Origin: UBA7985 sp049612785 | GTDB taxonomy: Bacteria; Pseudomonadota; Alphaproteobacteria; UBA7985 | Direction of reading: 5' to 3' | Assembly (NCBI GenBank): GCA_049612785.1 | Contig: JBMZBW010000017.1 | Coordinates: 1-32,685, forward strand | DNA: 32,685 nucleotides | Shown: positions 8,319 through 15,525 of the stretch, piece by piece | Numbering within the stretch: position 1 is the first letter of the stretch | Layout of the letters: each line of letters opens with the position of its first letter | The notes under the pieces: model-generated | Database searches by the model: none | What the model was told of the DNA's origin: nothing | What the model saw: the letters and a program-made list of their open reading frames with translations, nothing else | Translations under genes and position numbers: made by a program

Positions 8319-9815
8319 TCAGCTCCCTCGCAAGGCCTTGTCGATGACTTCTTCGAGCGGTTCGAAGAAGATATCTATGGGGCGACGTGGTTCGCCATTA
8401 TCAACGAAGATGTCCACCGGCATACCGGGTGTCAGCTTCAGATCACGCCGAGAATCCTTCGCCTGCTCTGCCAGAGCATCGTTCAAGCGTTTGTATTCTT
8501 CAGCCGTGAAGGTCACACGTAGATTGTAGTACGGCTCACCGCTGTTCGGATCGGTAATCACGTCGGCGGAGATGCTCTCCACCTGACCGATCAATTCCGG
8601 TGTTCCCCGCGTTGGAAATGCGGTGAAGCGCGCGTTTACGTCTGCGCCCTGCCTCACGGAATCACGGTCCAGCGTGCGCAAGCGCGCTTCTACCACCAAA
8701 TCATCGTCTTCAGGGACAATCTGCATGATCGGCTCAGACGGTGGGATGACACCCCCGACCGTTGCAAAGGACAGGTTCAGAACCCGGCCTCTCTGCGGTG
8801 CCGTGATCTGAGTCCGCGATACAACGTCACGAAGCCCCAGCAGCTCTTCCTGAATCTCCAGTATCGCGTTCTGGGTCTTGGCAATTTCTTCAGAAATCTC
8901 GCGTCGGCGGTCACGATCAAGCTGACCAGATTCCGCCTTCGCTTCCTCGATCTGAACGCCCAACTGTCCGATTGCTGACCGTTGCTGTGCAATCTGGAAC
9001 TCATTTTCTGCCAGTGCACGTTGCTGAGCCACAACCTTATCACGCTGTGTCAGGTTTCGGCTGAGCAGACTGCGCAGATTCTCCAGCTCCTGCTGAATGA
9101 TATCTCTCTCGTTCTCCAGCGCGCTAATCTGTGCGAGACGCCCCGTAATATCTTCCTGAAAACGGGCCATTCGCTTGACCAACAGGTCTTTCGCGCCCTG
9201 CAGCTGATCCAGCCGGTCAACATAGAGCTCCCGCTGCTGGGCGTAGATTTCACTTTCCTCAGCCTCGCTCAAGCCAAGCTGATTGAGATCGGTGAAAGAC
9301 AAGGAGCCATCAGCCGCCTGCTCTGCCTTCAAACGATCGAGCGTTGTGGTCAATGCGCCGAGGCGTTTAACGATCTGGTCACGACGGGAGCGGGATTGGA
9401 CGCCTTCCAGCTCGATCAGAACCTGACCTTCCTCAACCGTATCTCCTTCGCGGATGTAGATCGTCTGAATAATCCCGCCTTCCAAGTGCTGGACCGTCTT
9501 TCGCTGGCTGTCTACGGCGACTTGGCCCTGAGCAAACACACCTTGAGACAGTTTGACCATCGAAGCCCACGCGACAAATCCACCAAAGCCAATAAAGAGG
9601 GCAAGGAAGGCCCACAAAACAGTCCAGTCACGCACAATGGTGACGGGACGGTCTGACTTCTCGATCAGTGCCAGTTCATTCTTGTCTTCGGTGCGAGCCG
9701 GAAGATAGATGGCTTCCAGCGCTCGCTGTTCCGCGTTTGCGCGACCGGTTTCCGGGCGCTCTTCATTCGGATCGCGTTCTGGCTCGCCAGAATTGTCGTT
9801 TTTCTGATCACTCAT
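8319..9815 (-). CDS. HlyD/PrtE-family type I secretion membrane fusion protein
   Basis: This adaptor links the inner-membrane ABC exporter to the TolC channel. The 498 residues show a hydrophilic cytoplasmic N-terminus (1-60, acidic and Asp/Glu-rich) and one membrane span at about 64-86. A biotinyl-lipoyl-like half motif follows, VQHLEGGIIQTIYIREGDTV (108-127). A long coiled-coil hairpin runs from about 155 to 330, and the second lipoyl half begins near VVSRTQITAPQRGRVLNLSF. The C-terminal beta-barrel ends with LKLTPGMPVDIFVDNG, typical of the AprE/PrtE branch. Its ATG overlaps the stop of the ABC gene (ATGA, 9812-9815), so the two are translationally coupled. Confidence 0.92.
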   Translation of the reverse strand: MSDQKNDNSGEPERDPNEERPETGRANAEQRALEAIYLPARTEDKNELALIEKSDRPVTIVRDWTVLWAFLALFIGFGGFVAWASMVKLSQGVFAQGQVAVDSQRKTVQHLEGGIIQTIYIREGDTVEEGQVLIELEGVQSRSRRDQIVKRLGALTTTLDRLKAEQAADGSLSFTDLNQLGLSEAEESEIYAQQRELYVDRLDQLQGAKDLLVKRMARFQEDITGRLAQISALENERDIIQQELENLRSLLSRNLTQRDKVVAQQRALAENEFQIAQQRSAIGQLGVQIEEAKAESGQLDRDRRREISEEIAKTQNAILEIQEELLGLRDVVSRTQITAPQRGRVLNLSFATVGGVIPPSEPIMQIVPEDDDLVVEARLRTLDRDSVRQGADVNARFTAFPTRGTPELIGQVESISADVITDPNSGEPYYNLRVTFTAEEYKRLNDALAEQAKDSRRDLKLTPGMPVDIFVDNGEPRRPIDIFFEPLEEVIDKALRGS

Positions 9816-11665
9816 TCGTCGTCACCATCTTCTGACGGTTTACCGGGTTGTTCGGTTTTTGGCTCGGCTGGCTTGGCAGCTGCGGCACGGGCTAACGTCT
9901 CATTCTCCGCGGCCTTTTTCTGCTTCGCCTGAGTAGCCGCTGCTTCTTCCTGTTCTTTCTTCACAGCATCCAGCACAACGGACTTTGGTCCGACAATAGC
10001 GCGGTCAGGACGCATGATGCACAGCTTGTCAGCGATGCCAACGAGGTTCCGGTTGTGGGTTACCGCGATGATTGCAGCATTTCGACGCTTCAGGCCCAAG
10101 ATTGCACGCGCCAGAGCTTCTTCGCCTTCCTGATCCAGGTTGGAATTTGGCTCATCGAGCACCACCAGAATGGGGTCGTTATACATGGCTCTGGCCAAAC
10201 CGAGACGCTGACGCTGTCCACCCGATAGGCCTGCACCGCTTTCACCTAGCGGTGTTTCATAGCCCCGAGGCAGGTTCAGGATCAAAGAGTGACAGTGGGC
10301 CTGTTGAGCAGCGGAAACGACTTTCTGGCTGTCAATTTCCTCAAACCGCGAAATGTTCTCGGCAACGTTACCATCAAACAGATCAATGGACTGCGGCAAA
10401 TATCCGAGATACTTGCCACGGTCGGCTGAGTTCCAAGTGTAAACGTCGATATTATCGAGGCGCACGGTTCCACCGCGCGCCGGCCAAACGCCAGTGATAC
10501 ACTGCACCAAAGTCGATTTTCCCACCCCGGATGGGCCAAGGATACACATGAACTCACCGGGCTGAACATCGAGCGACAAACCCCGGATGACGGGCTTTTG
10601 GGTACCGGGCGGCTGAGCCACGAGATCGCGGACCACCAGAGACGCTTTTGGTTGGGGGAGCTCCATGGCTTCGGCGCGCTTGGGAACGTCATCCAGCAAG
10701 CCAACCAGCCGGATATAAGCCTGTCGCGCCTGAATAGCGCCGCGCCAGGCACCAATCGCCTGCTCCACCGGCGCCAAACCACGCCCCATGATGATCGAAC
10801 CCGCAATCATCATACCGGCAGTAAACGACGTGCCGGGCTGAATCGCCAGATAAGCACCAATCCCCAGAACGCCAATTTGGAGTCCCAGACGAATGGCCTT
10901 GGTTGTTCCCTGAATCGCACCCAAGCGGCTTACGGCGCGTGAGGAGTAATAGACAGAAGGGTCGTGCTTGTTCATCCAACGGGTCAAAAGTCGCGTTAGC
11001 ATGCCCATGGCTTCAAGAGATCCCGCGTTCTTGAGCGAACTTTCCGAGAAAGCGTTGGCCTGAACGCCGTAGCGCCCTGCTTCGCGAAACAGACCACGGG
11101 TCGAAATCTCAGCGATGAGCGCAAGAATGAAAATCACAATCGCGCCGATCAGCGACATCCAGAAAAGCCAAGGATGCAGGAACCAGAGCAGACCAATAAA
11201 GAACGGCGCGAAGGGCGCGTCAAAGAACGCCAGAACCGAGTTGGACGAAAGGAAGTTTCTCAGCTGGTCCAAGTCTCGCAGCGGCTGAGTACCGGCATCA
11301 CCCGGACGGGCGCCAAAGGCAGCACGGACGCGAAACAGGGAACCGAAAACCTGCCCCGACAATTCCCGATCCACGTAGCGCCCCACGTTGGCGAGGATGC
11401 GCGCTCGGGCGGCCTCCAGCAGGGCCAGCAGCGCGATCAGTCCAATGGCAATCCCCATCAAGGCATAGAGTGTGGGTTCTGACTGAGACGGAATGACCCG
11501 GTCGTAGACCTGCAGCATGAAGATCGGGCTGACCAGCAGCAAAAGGTTTGTAAAAACAGATGTAACCAGAATAGCCCAGAAACCGACAGACGCGCTGTTC
11601 AGCGCTTTACGCGCAGCGTTCGGCGCGCCAGTTCCGCGGTTTCTTTTTTCTGCGGCTGCGGACAT
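9812..11665 (-). CDS. Type I secretion ABC transporter, PrtD/PrsD type
   Basis: A 617-residue half-transporter: about six membrane segments between residues 28 and 300 and an ATPase domain from about 340. Walker A is GPSGVGKST (377-385), the Q-loop is LPQ (Gln 425), the signature is LSGGQ (480-484), Walker B is ILVVLDEP (499-506), and the switch His is 537. There is no N-terminal C39 peptidase, so it belongs to the group that exports proteins with uncleaved C-terminal signals. The last 50 residues form an Ala/Glu/Lys/Pro-rich, highly charged tail. First gene of the operon; the ATG follows an AAAGG site. The substrate is unknown and no calcium-binding repeat protein lies nearby. Confidence 0.93.
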   Translation of the reverse strand: MSAAAEKRNRGTGAPNAARKALNSASVGFWAILVTSVFTNLLLLVSPIFMLQVYDRVIPSQSEPTLYALMGIAIGLIALLALLEAARARILANVGRYVDRELSGQVFGSLFRVRAAFGARPGDAGTQPLRDLDQLRNFLSSNSVLAFFDAPFAPFFIGLLWFLHPWLFWMSLIGAIVIFILALIAEISTRGLFREAGRYGVQANAFSESSLKNAGSLEAMGMLTRLLTRWMNKHDPSVYYSSRAVSRLGAIQGTTKAIRLGLQIGVLGIGAYLAIQPGTSFTAGMMIAGSIIMGRGLAPVEQAIGAWRGAIQARQAYIRLVGLLDDVPKRAEAMELPQPKASLVVRDLVAQPPGTQKPVIRGLSLDVQPGEFMCILGPSGVGKSTLVQCITGVWPARGGTVRLDNIDVYTWNSADRGKYLGYLPQSIDLFDGNVAENISRFEEIDSQKVVSAAQQAHCHSLILNLPRGYETPLGESGAGLSGGQRQRLGLARAMYNDPILVVLDEPNSNLDQEGEEALARAILGLKRRNAAIIAVTHNRNLVGIADKLCIMRPDRAIVGPKSVVLDAVKKEQEEAAATQAKQKKAAENETLARAAAAKPAEPKTEQPGKPSEDGDDE

Positions 11666-12365
11666 GCAACTCGCCTTTCAAATCATGTGCGACCTATTAT
11701 GCGCCCTTTTAGGCGACTTTGGCGCGTATTTAAAACGGCATTTTCGCGACAATGCCAAAAAATCAAATCCAAAAGCGTGAAAGCCGCCATTTGTCGAATT
11801 AACCCCGAACAAATGGCAGCTCACGTAACCAAAGAGCACGATCAGATTTGATCGACCCTTCTCTTGCCTATTTTGAGCAATGTTATGCTCGTATTAGATG
11901 ATTCCGCTAAAAACCTTGAAAAAAGCAGTAATCAGCATCCCACCCGCTTTGTTAGAGCGATATTTCGCCCAGTTGGTAGAAATACGGCGGTTTTGTACCG
12001 CCACATTCCCTTATCCAGCCTTGGGCCACGTGTAAGTTCCCTGCTCGCACCCCAAATTCTGCACACAGGAAGTGATAGTGCATTGAAAATAAACCGAAAA
12101 TTAAATGCCGGTACGGTCAATATTCTCTCTGCCCCAAGACTGTGTATTAGTGATACGCCATCAAACGACTCGGATGCAAGGGAGATTATGCGTCTTTTTT
12201 GCATCACCTTTTTCTCCTGTGACTCAGAAGACTCACCTTCGAGAACAGAAGAGAACGAATGTGCCGATTTCCTTTGCCTGTCCTCGAGCTACACTCAATG
12301 TGCCGCCACAGGCAGCAGCACGGGTAAAATCAGCAATGTGGCGAGCTGTGTAGGAACGCGGATTT
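11666..12365. other. 700-base intergenic region upstream of the secretion operon and recO
   Basis: This divergent region must hold the promoters for the minus-strand secretion operon and plus-strand recO. Visible structure: GGCATT/AATGCC arms around an 8-base centre (11737-11756), 72 bases upstream of the ABC start, and GATGCAA/TTGCATC arms 19 bases apart (12173-12205). Composition is more AT-rich than in the flanking genes. One small minus-strand reading frame (11932-12207) has a good ribosome site but no recognisable relative. I see no RNA gene or mobile element. Confidence 0.6.
11932..12207 (-). CDS. Possible small protein of unknown function
   Basis: A 91-codon frame starts GTG-ATG, with AGGAG 6 or 9 bases ahead. 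Its start codons sit in one arm of the GATGCAA/TTGCATC inverted repeat. It runs in the same direction as the secretion operon, ending 266 bases before it. The product would be basic, with three Cys-free hydrophobic patches and no motif I recognise. Codon use (CTA, ATA) is unlike that of the neighbouring genes. It may be a chance frame. Confidence 0.2.
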   Translation of the reverse strand: MMQKRRIISLASESFDGVSLIHSLGAERILTVPAFNFRFIFNALSLPVCRIWGASRELTRGPRLDKGMWRYKTAVFLPTGRNIALTKRVGC

Positions 12366-13103
12366 ATGGTTGAATGGCGCATGCCCGGTATCGTGTTATC
12401 GGCACGTCGCTACGGCGAAGGCGATCTTGTGGTCAATGCTCTGACCGAAGAGATGGGCCGTCACGCCGGGTTGGTGCATGGCGGCGGCTCAAAGCGGAAT
12501 CGCGCGAACTTTGAAATTGGGAACCGGCTGGATTTTTCCTGGGCGGCCCGGTTGAACGAGCATTTGGGGACGTTCAAAGTCGACGCGATGGATAGCCCCG
12601 CAGCCGGCATCATGCATGACCCGGATCGGCTTGCCGCGCTCGCCTCACTCTGCGCGGTCATCGACACTGCCTTACCGGAGCGTGAACCAGCGCCGGGATT
12701 ATTTGCCGCCACGAACCTCTGGTTGGATCAACTGCAATCGGATCATTGGGCAGCCCTGTTGGTTCGGATTGAACTTGGGCTGCTGGACATTCTTGGCTTT
12801 GGCCTTGACCTGTCTTCGTGCGCGGCCTCGGGGGAACGCGACCCAAGCAAGCTTACTCATGTATCGCCAAAGTCTGGCCGCGCCGTTTCAGCGGTCGCGG
12901 CAGAACCCTACCTCGACCGTCTTCTTCCCCTGCCCGCGTTTCTTGTCGGCGGTGACCAAGCCGATGATGCGGCGATTTTGGATGGATTGCTGCTGTCAGG
13001 CCACTTCTTGGAAAAGCGCGTCTTCAATGCCCATAACTGGACTTTGCCACCCCAGCGCGCCCTGTTGCTCCAGCGGTTGCAACGTCGTGCGCGCAGCGGC
13101 TAA
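12366..13103 (+). CDS. recO: DNA repair protein RecO
   Basis: RecO loads RecA onto SSB-coated single-stranded DNA with RecR in recombinational repair. The 245 residues begin with the OB-fold (MPGIVLSARRYGEGDLVVNALTE..., about 6-75), including the typical GGGSKRNRANFEIGN loop. A helical domain follows, with LLVRIELGLLDILGFGLDLSSC. The SPKSGRAVS block (near 168) is characteristic of the alphaproteobacterial form. Of the zinc-ribbon cysteines only the first is clear, as is common in this class. The ATG is the first Met of the conserved N-terminus. It is convergent with the glutathione transferase gene, 24 bases apart, with a small hairpin between. Confidence 0.93.
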   Translation: MVEWRMPGIVLSARRYGEGDLVVNALTEEMGRHAGLVHGGGSKRNRANFEIGNRLDFSWAARLNEHLGTFKVDAMDSPAAGIMHDPDRLAALASLCAVIDTALPEREPAPGLFAATNLWLDQLQSDHWAALLVRIELGLLDILGFGLDLSSCAASGERDPSKLTHVSPKSGRAVSAVAAEPYLDRLLPLPAFLVGGDQADDAAILDGLLLSGHFLEKRVFNAHNWTLPPQRALLLQRLQRRARSG

Positions 13104-13110
13104 CTGCGCA

Positions 13111-13129
13111 CGGTCCGGGACCGAATTTT
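13111..13129 (+). terminator. Short hairpin terminator after recO
   Basis: CGGTC (13111-13115) pairs with GACCG (13119-13123) around a CGG loop, followed by AATTTTA. The stem is short and the tail overlaps the stop codon of the convergent glutathione transferase gene. Confidence 0.45.
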
Positions 13130-13778
13130 ACTGCGCACCAGCAAACATATGGCGGAAATCGGGTTCAACGTTTTCCACGTAGGCTGGACGGTTATGGAGC
13201 CTGGTAAACCAAGCTTCTACGCGGCCCTGACTCTGCCGTTTAATCAGGGGCAGGCTGTAAAAGCGGAACATGTAAACCCCAGTAGCAATGTCCGCCAGCG
13301 TCAGATTATTGCCCGTGATGAAGGGTTGTTCGTTCAGAGTCTGACCGATTTTCAAAGTGTACATCTGGAACCGTCGGGTAGCCATGCCAATTTGTCCCAT
13401 TTTGCGCTCTTTAGGCGGCGTTTTAACCACCTCTACAAAGACCTTCATGAACTCCCGAAACATGGACGACGAGCCAAAGTCCATCCACATATCTATGGTG
13501 GCCCGAAGTTTCGGATCATTGGGATAAAAAGCCTCACCGCCGGGTTGGGTCACGGCAAGATAGCGGAGGATTGCGTTTGACTCCGCAACTGCGAAATCAC
13601 CGTCCTTTAGAACCGGCACCAGACCAAAAGGGGTCAGAGCCTGAAAATCTTCATCATCAAGACCTCCGAAATCACCGCCTTTTTCGATCTGCGTGTACTC
13701 GACGCCCAATTCACCCAGAAACCACATCACTTTCTGAACGTTGATTGAATCCTTGCGTCCGTAGAGCTCCAAACCCAT
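13128..13778 (-). CDS. Glutathione S-transferase family protein
   Basis: A 216-residue two-domain protein. The N-terminal thioredoxin-like domain (1-80) starts MGLELYGRKDSINVQKVMWF, with a Ser at the position of the active-site Ser/Cys. It contains TPFGLVPVL (cis-Pro) and the glutathione-contact motif VAESNAILRYL. The helical C-terminal domain has the N-capping motif NNLTLADIATGVYMFRF. The class resembles the bacterial beta/theta-like group; the substrate cannot be told from sequence, though detoxification by glutathione conjugation or reduction is typical. It is monocistronic, convergent with recO and divergent from ahcY. The 11-mer AGGTAATCATT about 30 bases upstream is shared with the promoter region of the exported protein at 27.4 kb. 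Confidence 0.88.
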   Translation of the reverse strand: MGLELYGRKDSINVQKVMWFLGELGVEYTQIEKGGDFGGLDDEDFQALTPFGLVPVLKDGDFAVAESNAILRYLAVTQPGGEAFYPNDPKLRATIDMWMDFGSSSMFREFMKVFVEVVKTPPKERKMGQIGMATRRFQMYTLKIGQTLNEQPFITGNNLTLADIATGVYMFRFYSLPLIKRQSQGRVEAWFTRLHNRPAYVENVEPDFRHMFAGAQ

Positions 13779-13906
13779 CAGTCTTTGTCTCCCTAATAAA
13801 CGAGAAATAAATGATTACCTTTGTGCGAAAGTCTTAGCCTAGTCAGGGTTTTCTTCAAGGTAGGGTCTGCCATAGCACAGATGCGACGTTGTAAAGCTGT
13901 CACCCG

Positions 13907-13924
13907 CTTAACAAATTGTTTAAG
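13907..13924. promoter_or_regulatory. Near-palindrome upstream of ahcY
   Basis: CTTAACAAATTGTTTAAG is an 18-bp near-palindrome 40 bases before the ahcY start. It could be an operator or part of the promoter. I looked for an SAH or SAM-II riboswitch in 13779-13964 and did not recognise one. Confidence 0.35.
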
Positions 13925-13964
13925 AAGCGAATCAAAGGTTTCTTCCGGTTTCAGGAGATTGGAA

Positions 13965-15257
13965 ATGAGCGGTACTGACTACAAAGTTGCAGACATCGGC
14001 TTGGCCGACTGGGGTCTCAAAGAGATCGCAATTGCTGAGACTGAAATGCCGGGCCTAATGGCGCTGCGTGAAGAATACGGTGAAAGCAAGCCTCTGGCAG
14101 GGGCGCGGATTGCCGGCTGTCTGCACATGACAATCCAGACAGCGGTTCTGATCCAGACGCTTGAGGCTCTGGGTGCAACTGTTCGCTGGTCATCTTGTAA
14201 CATTTACTCGACACAGGATCAGGCGGCAGCAGCCGTTGCGTCTTGCGGTACGCCGGTTTTCGCCTGGAAAGGTGAAAATGAAGAAGAGTTTTGGTGGTGC
14301 ATTGAACAAACCATTACAGGACCAGACGGCTGGACGCCGAACATGATCCTCGATGATGGCGGCGACCTCACCCAAATCATGCACGATAAGTACCCCGAGA
14401 TGCTGGATGACGTACGCGGATTGTCCGAGGAAACCACGACGGGTGTACACCGCCTTTACGAAATGGCGCGCGATGGCAAGCTTAAGGTTCCTGCCATCAA
14501 CGTGAATGACTCCGTCACCAAATCAAAGTTCGATAACCTTTACGGCTGCCGGGAATCACTGGTGGACGCGATCCGTCGCGGAACCGACGTTATGATGGCA
14601 GGCAAGGTTGCCTGTGTCGCCGGGTTCGGTGACGTGGGTAAAGGGTCAGCGGCCTCACTGCGCAACGCGGGCTGTCGTGTCATGGTGACAGAAGCGGATC
14701 CGATTTGTGCGCTTCAGGCGGCCATGGAAGGCTATGAAGTCGTGACCATGGAAGCAGCCGCACCGCAGTGCGACATCTTCGTGACCGCCACGGGGAACAT
14801 CGACATCATCACCGTGGACCACATGCGCGACATGCATGATCGCGCCATTGTCGCCAACATCGGCCACTTCGATAACGAGATTCAAGTCGCCCAGTTACGG
14901 AACTTCAAATGGCACAATGTGAAGCCGCAGGTGGATGAAGTTGAGTTCCCGGATGGCAAGCGGATCATCCTGCTGTCTGAAGGTCGCCTGGTGAACCTCG
15001 GCAACGCTACGGGCCACCCGTCGTTCGTAATGTCAGCTTCGTTTACCAACCAGACTTTGGCGCAGATCGAGCTGTGGCAGAATGCAGAGAACTACGAGAA
15101 CAAGGTGTACGTGCTGCCCAAGCACCTGGACGAGAAAGTTGCCATGTTGCACCTGGAAAAAGTCGGTGCACAACTGACCAAACTCAGTCAGGAACAGGCA
15201 GACTACATCGGCGTAACGCCGGAAGGTCCGTTTAAGCCGGAGCCATACCGCTACTAG
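13965..15257 (+). CDS. ahcY: S-adenosylhomocysteine hydrolase
   Basis: This NAD-dependent enzyme splits S-adenosylhomocysteine into adenosine and homocysteine, closing the methylation cycle and removing an inhibitor of methyltransferases. The 430 residues show the substrate domain (MTIQTAVLIQTLEALGA, NIYSTQDQAAAA, ILDDGGD, EETTTGVHRL), the catalytic NDSVTKSKFDN block with Lys and Asp, the NAD fold GFGDVGKGSAA, and the C-terminal tail ending PFKPEPYRY with the Lys/Tyr that contact NAD. The ATG at 13965 follows CAGGAGA with good spacing; the open frame extends 48 codons further upstream but without family similarity. Most alphaproteobacterial enzymes are about 465 residues, with an extra loop between ILDDGGD and EETTTG. 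This one lacks the loop and matches the shorter form. Confidence 0.97.
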   Translation: MSGTDYKVADIGLADWGLKEIAIAETEMPGLMALREEYGESKPLAGARIAGCLHMTIQTAVLIQTLEALGATVRWSSCNIYSTQDQAAAAVASCGTPVFAWKGENEEEFWWCIEQTITGPDGWTPNMILDDGGDLTQIMHDKYPEMLDDVRGLSEETTTGVHRLYEMARDGKLKVPAINVNDSVTKSKFDNLYGCRESLVDAIRRGTDVMMAGKVACVAGFGDVGKGSAASLRNAGCRVMVTEADPICALQAAMEGYEVVTMEAAAPQCDIFVTATGNIDIITVDHMRDMHDRAIVANIGHFDNEIQVAQLRNFKWHNVKPQVDEVEFPDGKRIILLSEGRLVNLGNATGHPSFVMSASFTNQTLAQIELWQNAENYENKVYVLPKHLDEKVAMLHLEKVGAQLTKLSQEQADYIGVTPEGPFKPEPYRY

Positions 15258-15346
15258 GACAAATTCCCCTTTGTAAGACGGCCCCGTATCCAACAGGGAG
15301 TCTTGACCAAAATGACGGACCGCTTCGCAGTCCGACGCCTCTCACA

Positions 15347-15379
15347 AAGCCCTCTGCCTGATCGGCAGAGGGCTTTTTT
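15347..15379 (+). terminator. Strong intrinsic terminator after ahcY
   Basis: AAGCCCTCTGCC (15347-15358) pairs perfectly with GGCAGAGGGCTT (15364-15375) around a TGATC loop, and the T-run reaches 15379. A smaller CGGAC/GTCCG hairpin precedes it at about 15316-15334. It separates ahcY from recJ. Confidence 0.93.
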
Positions 15380-15525
15380 GTCCCCGATAAACGCAGCAAG
15401 CAGCTCGCATAATGCATTGAATTCGTTGCAGGGCGCTGGCATAGCTTGGGATCAATGAGACCCGCCACACCAAATCCGGTCCGACAAGGAAAAGAGCGCG
15501 GCAAACCCAAGCTGAGGAATGAGTT

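Noticed and set aside
11864..12373. 169-codon plus-strand frame before recO
   Set aside because: Its TTG start lacks a convincing ribosome site, the product is Ser/Cys-rich without motif, and its end overlaps the recO start.
13104..13138. Direct repeat CTGCGCAC flanking the recO hairpin
   Set aside because: Only 8 bases, in GC-rich sequence, with no associated mobile element; likely chance.
13821..13964. 48-codon extension of ahcY upstream
   Set aside because: No similarity to the family, and the ATG at 13965 has a good CAGGAGA site and matches known N-termini.
13779..13964. Possible SAH or SAM riboswitch before ahcY
   Set aside because: No recognisable core of any known class; only a short near-palindrome is visible.
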